Positions 1 through 7,879 are shown, counted from the stretch's first letter. The stretch is 44,496 bases of DNA from an uncultured Bacteroides sp. (GCA_900542985.1 UQPQ01000022.1:1-44496), one strand, 5' to 3'. Numbers and translations are program-made. The notes: generated from the sequence alone by a model not told the origin.

Positions 1-51
1 TGTTGCTCAGGAACTTATAAATAAAGTTAAATTATAGTGTTGCGGAATTAA

Positions 52-65
52 GGTTAAATTTAACC
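52..65. promoter_or_regulatory. perfect 14-bp palindrome in front of first lipoprotein gene
   Basis: The sequence ggttaaatttaacc is its own reverse complement and ends four bases before the ATG at 70. It could be an operator or a small hairpin sequestering the start region. No consensus known to me is matched, so the role is inference. Confidence 0.3.
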
Positions 66-69
66 GATT

Positions 70-726
70 ATGAAAAATTACTTATTTCTTCTTTCCGCAC
101 TCTTATTATTACCTGCCTGCAGCGAACAGGTATCTATTGAAGGTTCATGGGTAGAACCGGTACCGGGTATGCCCGATATGCAGCAAGGATTTACGCTCGA
201 AGCCAATGGAAAAGCGTCTTCTATCGAGATGGCAACCCTGCAATATGAATCATGGAAAAAAGAAGGAAACCAACTGATTCTTTCGGGAAAAAGTATCGGG
301 AATCATCTTACAATCGATTTTTCCGACACGCTGACGATCGAAAAGTTGACTGCCGACAGCCTGATTCTGAAACGGGGAGAAGTTGTCTGCACCTATACAC
401 GTGCTCAAGAAATACAGACCAAAGAAAGTATACCGGCCGCTACACTTACTCCAGCCAAACAGATACGCACAGTCAAAGGAGAATTGGTCATTGCACACGA
501 AGTACGGGCTTTTACGGCTACAGGTGACTCACTGACTTACTGGGTGATTGACAAGACAGGAAAACTTGCACGCCAATACGACGAACTGACCGGAGGAGTG
601 AAAAACGGAACTCCCGTATACGCAGAACTGGAAGTGATTGACATGGGAAAATCGGACGAAGGTTTTGCTGCAGAATACGACGGAGTATATCAGGTAGAAA
701 AAATTCAGAAACTGGCAGTTAAGTAA
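70..726 (+). CDS. lipoprotein with lipocalin-like N-terminal half, NlpE-like C-terminal half
   Basis: 218 residues. The first 17 residues form a lipoprotein signal ending in LPAC, with Cys17 as the expected lipidation site, so the protein should be attached to a membrane on the periplasmic side or exported. Residues about 20-110 have the IxGSWxEP start, alternating strands and terminal LKRGE strand of small lipocalin-like beta-barrels. Residues about 130-215 (KGELVIAHEVRAF, WVIDKTGKL, YAELEVIDMG) resemble the OB-like C-terminal part of NlpE/YajI-type envelope lipoproteins. That assignment rests on pattern only. The gene stands alone before a promoter at 781-813. No catalytic motif is visible, and a role as an envelope-stress or ligand-binding lipoprotein is speculative. 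Confidence 0.8.
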   Translation: MKNYLFLLSALLLLPACSEQVSIEGSWVEPVPGMPDMQQGFTLEANGKASSIEMATLQYESWKKEGNQLILSGKSIGNHLTIDFSDTLTIEKLTADSLILKRGEVVCTYTRAQEIQTKESIPAATLTPAKQIRTVKGELVIAHEVRAFTATGDSLTYWVIDKTGKLARQYDELTGGVKNGTPVYAELEVIDMGKSDEGFAAEYDGVYQVEKIQKLAVK

Positions 727-780
727 ACAACTGTAAATATCCTGCTCCTGTCTTGAAAAGAAAGAAGTTGGCAGATTTTT

Positions 781-813
781 TTTGACAAAAAAACAATTTT
801 CATTGTATATTTG
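781..813 (+). promoter_or_regulatory. Bacteroides-type promoter for the DUF4923 gene
   Basis: A -33 TTTG box (781-784) is followed after 21 bases by TATATTTG (806-813), matching the Bacteroidota housekeeping consensus TTTG / TAnnTTTG. It lies 39 bases before the ATG at 852, in the only gap upstream of that gene. Confidence 0.65.
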
Positions 814-851
814 TTTGTTTTCTGATTAAATACAAACTAAATATACAAGAA

Positions 852-1448
852 ATGAAAAAAAGAATGTTATTAAAAAGTTTCTGTATCGCATTGCTTTTAT
901 GCTGTATATCAGGCAAAACTTATGCACAGGATTGGAAATCGATCCTTACCGGAGTAGCTAAAGAGGTAGTGGGAGACAAAATTACAACAGCTTCTTCTAT
1001 CGTAGGAACATGGAATTATGTAGCACCGGAATGTAAGTTTGAGAGTGACGACCTGCTGGCAAAAGCAGGAGGCGAAGTGGCTTCGAAAAAAGTAGAAGAC
1101 CAGATGCAGACTGTGTACGACAAGATAGGTCTGAGTGGATGCCAGTTTACATTCAACGAAGACGGCAGCTACTCTTATAAGTTGAAGAACCGTACCGTAA
1201 GCGGCACTTATACGTTCAATGATACCGATAAAACCATTACCATGTCTGCCAAACTGGGTATCAAACTGACTGCCCAAGTCACTGTAGCAGGAAACAACAT
1301 GAGTCTGGTTTTCAATACAGACAAACTGATGTCTGCCTTGCAGACCATCACCGGAGCAGTATCGAAAGTAAACGACACGGCATCCAGCATCAATTCGCTT
1401 ATCAGTACATACGACGGACTGAGACTGGGATTTGAACTGGAAAAATAA
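852..1448 (+). CDS. DUF4923-type secreted protein
   Basis: 198 residues. A Sec signal peptide covers residues 1-25 and ends TYAQ before DWKSILTG. The mature part carries SSIVGTWNYVAPECKFESDD, a segment VEDQMQTVYDKIGLSGCQFTFNEDGSYSYKL, and a beta-rich middle (GTYTFNDTDKTITMSAKLG). This is the layout I associate with the Bacteroidota family DUF4923, a lipocalin-like domain preceded by a small helix. Function is unknown, and a periplasmic or outer-membrane-facing location is inferred from the signal peptide. It has its own promoter (781-813) and is followed by the palindromic element at 1487-1576, which faces the convergent rsmF-like/YqaE unit. Confidence 0.8.
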   Translation: MKKRMLLKSFCIALLLCCISGKTYAQDWKSILTGVAKEVVGDKITTASSIVGTWNYVAPECKFESDDLLAKAGGEVASKKVEDQMQTVYDKIGLSGCQFTFNEDGSYSYKLKNRTVSGTYTFNDTDKTITMSAKLGIKLTAQVTVAGNNMSLVFNTDKLMSALQTITGAVSKVNDTASSINSLISTYDGLRLGFELEK

Positions 1449-1486
1449 TCATTTATACCGGAAGAATTCTTTTCGGATACATACGT

Positions 1487-1576
1487 AAAAACGCGACTTG
1501 TATCGATGGCTTACGTGACTTGTATCGATAGCATACGATACAAGTATCGAAAGTTGACGATACAAGTCGCGTTTTT
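1487..1576. terminator. nested symmetrical palindrome, probable bidirectional terminator
   Basis: The outer arms aaaaacgcgacttgtatcg (1487-1505) and its exact reverse complement (1558-1576) flank an inner pair acttgtatcg (1518-1527) / cgatacaagt (1536-1545). The decamer therefore occurs four times, twice in each direction, symmetrically about position 1531/1532. The outer stem is followed by a T run on both strands. It lies between the convergent DUF4923 gene and the YqaE gene, which fits a shared terminator. The inner repeats are more than a terminator needs. Confidence 0.6.
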
Positions 1577-1585
1577 TATGTGTTT

Positions 1586-1744
1586 TTATTGCTTCTTTCC
1601 GTTCAGTATGACAAGTGCTCCAATTACTCCGGGTACCCAACCGCAAAGGGTAAGAAGCAGAATAATCAAGACGGAACCACATCCCTTGTCTATAATGGCA
1701 AGAGGCGGGAAAATAATAGCAAGAATAACTCTTATCAGTGACAT
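1586..1744 (-). CDS. YqaE/Pmp3-family membrane peptide
   Basis: A 52-residue protein. It begins MSLIRVILAIIFPPLAIID, continues with a KGCGSV turn, and has a second hydrophobic stretch with LTLCGWVPGVIGAL before the tail NGKKQ. Two membrane segments (about 3-19 and 24-46), the FPPLA motif and the CGWxPGxIxAL motif are the hallmarks of the YqaE/Pmp3 (UPF0057) family. These are small inner-membrane proteolipids linked to stress and membrane potential in other organisms. The ATG sits 19 bases past the stop codon of the rRNA methyltransferase on the same strand, so the two are probably co-transcribed. The 1487-1576 palindrome starts 10 bases past its stop. Confidence 0.85.
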   Translation of the reverse strand: MSLIRVILAIIFPPLAIIDKGCGSVLIILLLTLCGWVPGVIGALVILNGKKQ

Positions 1745-1763
1745 TGTTTTTATTTTTTAGTAA

Positions 1764-3167
1764 TTACAAAGGGAAAACAAGATTCTCCGGCAAATATCCG
1801 CTTCGTATACGCCATTCCTGCGGATAGAGATTGTTGGCACGGTTGCCTATATTCTTGGCAAATCCCAAAGGAATTCCGCGGTAAGTCAGAAGCACATAGC
1901 CTCGTAGAACTTCGGGCGAAAGAGTCACGGCTTCCTTACGCAAATAAGCCACGGCCTGTTCATAACTCAGCACCGCTTCGGGGAAGATTCCTTCTTTCCG
2001 TACGGTACTCATAGCCAGCGAATGTTCGGGAAGGAAATCCTTTCCTTTCAAACTGCAGATTGCCACACCGGCATGCAGAATCTTCAAGGCATTCTTCAAA
2101 CGTCCGTACAGTTCTGTATAGGTCTTCGGGAAAGCTCTTACCAGACTATCTTCTACCAGCCATTCGTATTCGTCCGAATCGTTTATCCAGTCTTTCACTT
2201 CTTTCGGGCATACAACTTCTTTCTGCCTCTTATCGCCTTTTTTGTTCTTTTTCGGTTTCTGAGAAAGATTTTCTTCCGAAGAAGCTTCTCCGTGCTTGCG
2301 CAAGACAGCAAGGAAAAGTCCCTCACCTACGGTTTTATGCGGCAGGAAACGATATACCGGGAAATCAGCTCCAATAAGATTTCCGGTAATGCCCCAGTCT
2401 TCTTTCACCTCAACCGGCAAAATTTCAGCCCCCAACTCTTCGGCAATCCACTGTACATTGTCTTCGTTTTCTTCCCTATTGAAAGTACAGGTACTGTAAA
2501 TCAAAATTCCACCGGGTTTCAAGCATCCCCAGATATCACGCAGAATACGCTGCTGACGTTGCCAGCAAAGCGTAACATTGTCTACACTCCATTCGTCTAC
2601 AGCCACCTGGTCTTTGCGGAACATACCTTCTCCCGAGCAAGGCACATCAGTCAGAATCACATCGAATACCTGCTCCAGTTCTGCAAAATCGGCCGGATCG
2701 TTGTTTGTCACCACCACTCCGGGATGTCCCCATTTTATCAAATTCTCTGCCAATACCTGAGAACGGTTTCGCATCACCTCGTTAGCTACCAGCAAACTTC
2801 CTTCGGGCAATACGCTACGGGCCAGTGTAGATTTACCACCGGGGGCTGCACAAAGATCGAGCATCACCGAAGGAGCATGTACATACTGCCGCAAAGCCTG
2901 CTCTACAAACATAGACGAGGCCTCCTGCACGTAATAGCATCCGGCATGAAAGAGAGGGTCGAAAGTAAAGGTAGGACGGACAGAAAGATAATATCCGGCC
3001 GAACTCCAGACTACCGGACGAGCGTCTTGAGGTATCTGTGAAAATTTCCGCTCATTCATACGGATACTGACAGGAGTTTCCCGCTGCAAGGCTTCGCAAA
3101 ACAAGGTGAACTGTTCTTCTCCCATCAGCTGGGAGGTACGGCGAATAAAATCGGATGGTAGATTCAT
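1764..3167 (-). CDS. RsmF/YebU-like rRNA cytosine-C5 methyltransferase
   Basis: 467 residues from the ATG at 3167, chosen because MNLPSDFIRRT is the usual family N-terminus. A start nine codons upstream is possible but adds atypical residues. NOL1/NOP2/Sun domain: SAM-binding LDLCAAPGGKS (about 104-113), motif IV TDVPCSGEGMF with Cys177, and motif VI YSTCT with the catalytic nucleophile Cys227, giving the two-cysteine mechanism of m5C RNA methyltransferases. A charged linker (EENLSQKPKKNKKGDKRQ, about 298-315) leads into a C-terminal RsmF-type accessory region of about 150 residues. Expected to modify a cytosine of 16S rRNA in the cytoplasm. Divergent from thyA. The short YqaE gene follows directly. 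Confidence 0.93.
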   Translation of the reverse strand: MNLPSDFIRRTSQLMGEEQFTLFCEALQRETPVSIRMNERKFSQIPQDARPVVWSSAGYYLSVRPTFTFDPLFHAGCYYVQEASSMFVEQALRQYVHAPSVMLDLCAAPGGKSTLARSVLPEGSLLVANEVMRNRSQVLAENLIKWGHPGVVVTNNDPADFAELEQVFDVILTDVPCSGEGMFRKDQVAVDEWSVDNVTLCWQRQQRILRDIWGCLKPGGILIYSTCTFNREENEDNVQWIAEELGAEILPVEVKEDWGITGNLIGADFPVYRFLPHKTVGEGLFLAVLRKHGEASSEENLSQKPKKNKKGDKRQKEVVCPKEVKDWINDSDEYEWLVEDSLVRAFPKTYTELYGRLKNALKILHAGVAICSLKGKDFLPEHSLAMSTVRKEGIFPEAVLSYEQAVAYLRKEAVTLSPEVLRGYVLLTYRGIPLGFAKNIGNRANNLYPQEWRIRSGYLPENLVFPL

Positions 3168-3191
3168 ACAAACAACTACATTTATTGTCTG

Positions 3192-3199
3192 CAAAAATA
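3192..3199 (-). promoter_or_regulatory. -7 box candidate for the rRNA methyltransferase gene
   Basis: On the minus strand TATTTTTG matches TAnnTTTG, 24 bases before the chosen ATG at 3167. A weak TTTG-like GTTG lies about 20 bases further upstream. Part of the divergent promoter region with thyA. Confidence 0.4.
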
Positions 3200-3240
3200 A
3201 GATATTTCACAATGACCGCCAACAACTGATGAATTTTAGC

Positions 3241-3248
3241 TACCTTTG
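3241..3248 (+). promoter_or_regulatory. -7 box candidate for thyA
   Basis: TACCTTTG matches TAnnTTTG, 30 bases before the thyA ATG at 3279. No clear TTTG is seen at the -33 position, so support is from one box only. Confidence 0.45.
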
Positions 3249-3278
3249 TTCACTATAATAAAAAGTATATATCCCGAA

Positions 3279-4073
3279 ATGAAACAATATTTAGATCTGC
3301 TCAGACACATCCGTACGGAAGGTGTGAAAAAAGAAGACCGTACAGGTACCGGAACAATCAGTACCTTCGGTTATCAGATGAGATTTAATCTGGAAGACGG
3401 CTTTCCGCTGGTCACTACCAAGAAGCTTCACCTCAAATCCATTATCCACGAACTGCTTTGGTTCCTTCAGGGGGACACCAATGTGAAGTATCTGCAGGAA
3501 AACGGAGTACGAATCTGGAACGAGTGGGCAGATGAAAACGGTGATTTGGGACATATCTACGGCTATCAGTGGCGCTCGTGGCCGACTTACGACGGAGGTT
3601 TCATCGATCAGATTTCGGAAGCAGTGGAAACCATCAAGCATAATCCGGACTCACGACGCATCATTGTAAACGCATGGAACGTGGCCGACCTGAAAAACAT
3701 GAATCTTCCGCCTTGCCACATGTTTTTCCAGTTTTATGTAGCCAACGGACGCCTGAGCCTGCAAATGTATCAGCGTAGTGCCGACTCTTTCCTGGGAGTT
3801 CCGTTCAATATCGCTTCGTATGCCTTGCTGCTGCAGATGATGGCACAGGTTACCGGACTGAAAGCAGGAGACTTTATCCATACTCTGGGCGATGCTCATA
3901 TATATCTGAATCATCTGGAACAGGTCGACTTGCAGCTTACCCGCGAACCTCGCCCGTTGCCACGCATGATACTGAATCCGGATGTAAAGGATATCTTCAG
4001 CTTCAAATACGAAGACTTCACTTTGGAAGGATACGACCCTCATCCGCATATTGCCGGAAAAGTATCTGTATGA
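3279..4073 (+). CDS. thyA: thymidylate synthase
   Basis: 264 residues from the ATG at 3279, exactly the E. coli ThyA length and starting [11 protein letters not shown]. An in-frame codon 33 bases upstream would add an atypical tail. It converts dUMP and methylene-tetrahydrofolate to dTMP and dihydrofolate. The catalytic cysteine is Cys146 in [12 protein letters not shown]. Phosphate-binding arginines lie in RTGTGT and DSRRI, and the dUMP contact region is [18 protein letters not shown]. The next gene, folA, regenerates tetrahydrofolate, so the pair closes the folate cycle. They are separated by a repeat-rich hairpin (4081-4209), which may set their relative expression. Confidence 0.98.
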   Translation: MKQYLDLLRHIRTEGVKKEDRTGTGTISTFGYQMRFNLEDGFPLVTTKKLHLKSIIHELLWFLQGDTNVKYLQENGVRIWNEWADENGDLGHIYGYQWRSWPTYDGGFIDQISEAVETIKHNPDSRRIIVNAWNVADLKNMNLPPCHMFFQFYVANGRLSLQMYQRSADSFLGVPFNIASYALLLQMMAQVTGLKAGDFIHTLGDAHIYLNHLEQVDLQLTREPRPLPRMILNPDVKDIFSFKYEDFTLEGYDPHPHIAGKVSV

Positions 4074-4080
4074 TTATTTT

Positions 4081-4209
4081 GAGTTTTTAAGTTGGTGAGT
4101 TTTTAAGTTGGTTCACTCCAAAATACTCAATCCATCTCCTTTCTAACTCATAAACTTAAAAACTCAAGAACTCACAAACTCAAGAACTTAAGAACTCAAA
4201 AACTTAAAA
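4081..4209. repeat. A/T-rich repeat hairpin between thyA and folA
   Basis: Starts with two perfect tandem copies of gagtttttaagttggt (4081-4096 and 4097-4112). After a spacer follow many degenerate inverse units of the type aacttaaaaactc / aagaactcaa (4145-4209). The left copies are complementary to the right-hand units, so the transcript could form alternative long hairpins. Related repeats occur at 19983-20140 and 44323-44452. Confidence 0.75.
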
Positions 4210-4212
4210 TAC

Positions 4213-4710
4213 ATGCTTTCCATTATTGTAGCAGTCAACAAAAACCGTGGTATCGGATTCGAAAATAAGTTATTATACTGGTTGCCAAACGACTTGAAAC
4301 GCTTCAAGGCACTGACTACCGGACATACTATCATTATGGGACGTAAAACCTTTGAATCACTTCCCAAAGGTGCTCTGCCCAACCGCCGCAACATCGTATT
4401 AAGCCGGAACCAGTCTGCTGTATTCGAAGGAGCAGAGCATTTTTCATCGCTGGAAGAAGCGCTGAAACACTGTACAAAGGAAGAAGAAGTATTCATTATT
4501 GGTGGTGCGAGTCTGTATGCCGAGGCACTTCCTCTGGCCGACACACTCTATCTGACAGAAATAAACGACAGTGAAAAACCGGCCGACGCATTCTTTCCTG
4601 TTATCGACCCAACTCTCTGGAAAGAAAAAAGTAGAGAATGCCATCCGGAAGACGAAAAGCATCTCTACTCCTATACCTTTATCGATTACGAACGGATTGG
4701 TAACCGTTAA
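4213..4710 (+). CDS. folA: dihydrofolate reductase
   Basis: 165 residues, normal DHFR length. It reduces dihydrofolate to tetrahydrofolate with NADPH. The N-terminus MLSIIVAVNKNRGIGFENKL contains the Met20-type loop. Asp27 in LPNDLKRFK is the substrate protonation residue. GHTIIMGRKTFESLP (about 37-51) and FIIGGASLYAEAL (about 94-106) bind the cofactor. It follows thyA after the repeat element. Its last four bases overlap the end of the convergent Lrp-type gene, the two TAA codons sharing ttaa at 4707-4710. Confidence 0.97.
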   Translation: MLSIIVAVNKNRGIGFENKLLYWLPNDLKRFKALTTGHTIIMGRKTFESLPKGALPNRRNIVLSRNQSAVFEGAEHFSSLEEALKHCTKEEEVFIIGGASLYAEALPLADTLYLTEINDSEKPADAFFPVIDPTLWKEKSRECHPEDEKHLYSYTFIDYERIGNR

Positions 4711-5183
4711 TCCTCATCAGCCAAATCTATAATCGGCATCTGACGTTTGATGGCTTCACGGAAAGAAATGATAGTTTCCGAACGTGAAAGCCCTAACGGC
4801 TGTAACTTGTCATGAATAATTTCAAGCAAGTGATGGTTGTTTTTTGCGTAAATCTTGATAAACATGTCGTACTGCCCAGTCGTAAAATGACATTCCACCA
4901 CCTCCGGAATATGCTTCAAAGCTTCCGTTACGGTATCAAACTGCTCAGGATCTTTCAGATACAGTCCGATATAGGCACATGTTTCATACCCTATTTTTTC
5001 AGGATCTATCACAAATTCAGAACCCTTCAGGATTCCTAAATTAGTCAGCTTCTGAATACGCTGATGGATTGCAGCTCCCGATACATTGCAGGCACGTGCA
5101 ACTTCCAGAAAAGGAATACGTGCGTTATCGGCTATCAGCCGCAAAATTTGTTCGTCTAAACGATCTAACTGATGATGTCCCAT
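4707..5183 (-). CDS. Lrp/AsnC-family transcription regulator
   Basis: 158 residues. Residues about 7-65 form the AsnC-type winged helix-turn-helix (LDRLDEQILRLIADNARIP, then LEVARACNVSGAAIHQRIQKL), and residues about 70-145 the RAM/AsnC ligand-binding fold with VECHFTTGQYDMFIKIYAKN. Such proteins bind DNA as octamers and respond to amino acids. The effector cannot be told from sequence. It is transcribed towards folA and overlaps it by four bases, so read-through of either gene would make antisense RNA to the other. A -7 box lies at 5205-5212. The neighbouring divergent M64 peptidase gene is a possible but unproven target. Confidence 0.93.
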   Translation of the reverse strand: MGHHQLDRLDEQILRLIADNARIPFLEVARACNVSGAAIHQRIQKLTNLGILKGSEFVIDPEKIGYETCAYIGLYLKDPEQFDTVTEALKHIPEVVECHFTTGQYDMFIKIYAKNNHHLLEIIHDKLQPLGLSRSETIISFREAIKRQMPIIDLADED

Positions 5184-5204
5184 TTACTCATTTTTAAATT
5201 CATA

Positions 5205-5212
5205 CAAAGATA
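5205..5212 (-). promoter_or_regulatory. -7 box of the Lrp-type regulator
   Basis: Minus-strand TATCTTTG fits TAnnTTTG and lies 21 bases before the ATG at 5183. The upstream -33 element is poor (CTTG). Confidence 0.5.
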
Positions 5213-5286
5213 AGAGTTTTCTTTCATATCTTTTACAAGGGACAGAAGTTTTGTAACAAATTATCCTCTCTTTTGGCAGATAATTC

Positions 5287-5294
5287 TATCTTTG
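5287..5294 (+). promoter_or_regulatory. -7 box of the M64 peptidase gene
   Basis: TATCTTTG, 25 bases before the ATG at 5320. TTTG tetramers exist upstream (5250-5253 and 5272-5275) but not at the usual spacing. Confidence 0.45.
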
Positions 5295-5319
5295 TAAAAG
5301 AAATATAAAACCGTAATTC

Positions 5320-6603
5320 ATGAAGAAAACACTTTTCTCGCTTATTTTAAGCAGCCTGCTCCTGCCGGGACAGGCACAGGATTTCGATACTTATTTTACA
5401 GACCGCACATTGCGTGTCGATTATCTTTTTACAGGAGATGCACAAAAACAAGAAGTTTATTTAGATGAACTGTGTGCCCTTCCTCACTGGGCCGGACGAC
5501 GTCAGCATCTGAGCGAACTGCCTTTGGAAGGCAACGGAAACATTACCATGAAAGACAAAGCTACCGGAGAAGTTATTTACCGTACCTCATTCTCCAGCCT
5601 GTTTCAGGAATGGATCAGCGAAAAGGAGGCACAGAGTGTAAAACGCGGATTCGAAAATACGTTTCTACTGCCTTATCCTAAACAGGCTGCCATTGTCACC
5701 ATTGAGCTGAAAGATGTACGTCATCGCACTTCTGCATCGTTCACCCATGAGGTAAATCCTAACGATATCCTCATTCACCAGCGCGGAAGTACGCATGTCA
5801 CTCCACACCGTTACCTGCTGAAAAATGGAGAGGCCAAAGATTGCATCGACATTGCCATTCTGGCCGAAGGATATACTGCAGAAGAAATGGAACTCTTCTA
5901 CCGCGATGCACAGGCTGCCTGTGATGCGATTTTCGCTCACGAACCTTTTGCACGACTGAAAGACCGCTTTAATGTGGTAGCCGTAGCCAGCGAATCGGAA
6001 GACAGTGGGGTAAGTATTCCCCGCAAGAACGAATGGAAAGCTACAGCAGTCAGCTCTCATTTCGATACATTCTACTCCGACCGGTATCTCACCAGCCGTA
6101 GCGTAAAAGCCATGCACAACTGGCTGGCTGGGATTCCTTACGAACATGTAGTGATTCTGGCCAATACCGACACGTATGGAGGAGGAGGTATTTATAACTC
6201 GTACCTGCTGACCACAGCTCATCACCCGATGTTCAGACCGGTAGTTGTACACGAGTTCGGTCACAGCTTTGGAGGACTGGGCGACGAATATGCCTATACT
6301 TCTGAACCAAGTCCGATGTATCCGTACGACATAGAGCCGTGGGAACCTAATATCACCACGTTGGTGAACTTTGAAAGCAAATGGAAGGATATGGTACCAG
6401 AAGGAACTCCTATCCCTACCACACCGGAAAAAGACAGAAAACTTCTGTATAGTAAAGTAGGTGTGTACGAAGGTGGAGGATATACCTTAAAAGGTATCTA
6501 CCGTCCAACTACAGAATGCCGCATGAAAATCAATGAAGCACCGCGCTTCTGTCCGGTATGTGAACGGGCACTTGAAAAGATGATTCATTTTTATACGTAT
6601 TAA
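5320..6603 (+). CDS. secreted M64-family zinc peptidase
   Basis: 427 residues. A Sec signal covers residues 1-19 (LLPGQAQ). Residues about 20-145 are the beta-rich M64 N-terminal domain. The catalytic domain follows (about 170-425) with IDIAILAEGYTAEEM and the metal site HEFGHSFGGLGDEY: His311, Glu312, His315 and Asp322. CRMKINEAPRFCPVCERAL near the end supplies conserved cysteines. The family is named for an IgA-cleaving peptidase from a Clostridium, but most Bacteroides members have no known substrate. The likely location is periplasm or cell surface. The GNAT gene follows after 29 bases and is probably co-transcribed. Confidence 0.94.
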   Translation: MKKTLFSLILSSLLLPGQAQDFDTYFTDRTLRVDYLFTGDAQKQEVYLDELCALPHWAGRRQHLSELPLEGNGNITMKDKATGEVIYRTSFSSLFQEWISEKEAQSVKRGFENTFLLPYPKQAAIVTIELKDVRHRTSASFTHEVNPNDILIHQRGSTHVTPHRYLLKNGEAKDCIDIAILAEGYTAEEMELFYRDAQAACDAIFAHEPFARLKDRFNVVAVASESEDSGVSIPRKNEWKATAVSSHFDTFYSDRYLTSRSVKAMHNWLAGIPYEHVVILANTDTYGGGGIYNSYLLTTAHHPMFRPVVVHEFGHSFGGLGDEYAYTSEPSPMYPYDIEPWEPNITTLVNFESKWKDMVPEGTPIPTTPEKDRKLLYSKVGVYEGGGYTLKGIYRPTTECRMKINEAPRFCPVCERALEKMIHFYTY

Positions 6604-6632
6604 GCATAACCTTATCACTTAATGACATTATC

Positions 6633-7175
6633 ATGCTGACACTTACTAAAATTCAGACACACGAGAAAGAGTATCCGTTCATCGAACAACTGTTGCACGA
6701 ATCATTCCCACTTGCAGAACGCAGAGACGATGACTTGCAGCGAGATTATACCGATCATAATCCGAAGTTTACCTGCTACCTGATTACAGACGAAGAAGAA
6801 GGAAAGAGAATCCTGGTCGGGTTAATGACTGTATGGGATTTGGACGGCTTTCACTATGGAGAACATCTTGCGACCTCTCCCAACCTACGCAACAAAGGCT
6901 ACGGCAAGCAGATTATGAAACGGCTTCGTGAGCTTTATCCGGATACTTTTATCCTCGAAGTGGAACGTCCTACCGATGAGATGGCTATCCGCCGTATCGG
7001 ATTTTACAAACGCTGCGGATTCTCTCTTTGCGAAAAAGAGTATATGCAACCCTCATACCGTAAAGGAGGGGAAGAAGTTCCACTCTATCTGATGTACGCC
7101 GGAACAGACAGCATCGACAATCAGTTTGAAAGTATACGCGATACCATCTACCGCGAAGTATATGGGGTAAAGTAA
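6633..7175 (+). CDS. GNAT-family N-acetyltransferase
   Basis: 180 residues. The acetyl-CoA signature appears as HLATSPNLRNKGYGKQIMKRL (R-N-K-G-Y-G at about 88-93), followed by a beta strand (FILEVERP) and IGFYKRCGFSL, the usual end of the GNAT fold. The substrate is unknown: small molecule, peptide or protein N-terminus. The gene lies directly downstream of the M64 peptidase and ends before two hairpins, making this the last gene of its unit. A short C-terminal extension (residues 160-180) beyond the fold is unexplained. Confidence 0.9.
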   Translation: MLTLTKIQTHEKEYPFIEQLLHESFPLAERRDDDLQRDYTDHNPKFTCYLITDEEEGKRILVGLMTVWDLDGFHYGEHLATSPNLRNKGYGKQIMKRLRELYPDTFILEVERPTDEMAIRRIGFYKRCGFSLCEKEYMQPSYRKGGEEVPLYLMYAGTDSIDNQFESIRDTIYREVYGVK

Positions 7176-7209
7176 TTCAATTCCTCTTTTCCCTAAAAGC
7201 GCGAAGAAC

Positions 7210-7296
7210 ATTCTGAATCAATCAGAATGCCGATTTTCCGATAACACAAAAGCATCCCCAATGACCTTGACAGGCTGTTGGGGATGCTTTTATTTT
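7210..7296. terminator. two hairpins ending the M64-GNAT unit
   Basis: A small hairpin cattctga / tcagaatg (7210-7229) is followed by a strong one, aaaagcatccccaa-type left arm (7248-7261) pairing with ttggggatgctttt (7278-7291), then T-rich DNA. The second has A runs before and T runs after, so it can act on both strands. Confidence 0.8.
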
Positions 7297-7350
7297 GAAT
7301 ACTTAGAACGATACAATTGCTTCATTCTATATAGCAATAAATCAGTACAC

Positions 7351-7391
7351 AACAAAAAAAGAGAGAATCCACTTTTCAGCAGATTCTCTCT
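7351..7391 (-). terminator. terminator of the exbBD operon
   Basis: Arms agagagaatc (7360-7369) and gattctctct (7382-7391) pair perfectly. On the minus strand the stem is followed by a run of T (complement of a7354-7360), 22 bases past the stop of the last exbD gene. Confidence 0.85.
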
Positions 7392-7412
7392 AATTCGCTT
7401 TATCTTACACTA

Positions 7413-7877
7413 TTACTGACGCTGAGTAGCTGAATAGTTGATTTTCAAAGCATAAGCCTGACGAAGAGCTTGTTTTACTTCTGTTACGATACCCATCTTA
7501 GTTTTAGCATCTACTTTCAGGGAAACAGTCATAAACGGTTTATCCTCTTCTTTCATGTTTTCACGTTCCTGATAAATGTAATCCTGAACTTCTGAAGTTT
7601 CAGCGAACTTATCGTTCAACTGGATACGGTCTGTAGTACCCATTTTCTTCTGGAACTCAGGCATCGGTTTACCAATGTAAATGAAAGACACCAAAGATTT
7701 CTTTTCAAGCTTTTCCAATTCTGTAGCCTGAGGCACTTTAAACTGAACCTTCAATGTAACTTCACGCATTGTTGTTACGATCATGAAGAAGAACAACATG
7801 GTAAAGATAAGGTCAGGCAAAGAAGAAGTATTCAACTCCGGCATGCCACGCTTACCTGTCTTATTAAATTTTCCCAT
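7413..7877 (-). CDS. exbD: ExbD/TolR-family protein, second copy
   Basis: 154 residues. A single N-terminal membrane segment (about 20-38) contains Asp22 in SSLPDLIFTMLFFFMIVTT, the proton-relay acid of the family. The rest is a periplasmic domain. With ExbB it forms the inner-membrane motor that powers TonB. It begins two bases after the stop of the first exbD, so translation is coupled. The pair differ in both length and sequence, as in other Bacteroidota Ton operons with two ExbD types, which may form mixed dimers in the ExbB pentamer (inference). Confidence 0.93.
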   Translation of the reverse strand: MGKFNKTGKRGMPELNTSSLPDLIFTMLFFFMIVTTMREVTLKVQFKVPQATELEKLEKKSLVSFIYIGKPMPEFQKKMGTTDRIQLNDKFAETSEVQDYIYQERENMKEEDKPFMTVSLKVDAKTKMGIVTEVKQALRQAYALKINYSATQRQ

Positions 7878-7879
7878 GA

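Noticed and set aside
1506..1760. 84-codon plus-strand frame
   Set aside because: Made of the palindrome and the antisense of the YqaE gene.
2022..3041. 339-codon plus-strand frame
   Set aside because: Antisense to the rRNA methyltransferase, which has full catalytic motifs.
3168..3194. Upstream start of the methyltransferase adding nine residues
   Set aside because: Extra residues are not typical of the family, and they would run back to the candidate -7 box at 3192-3199.
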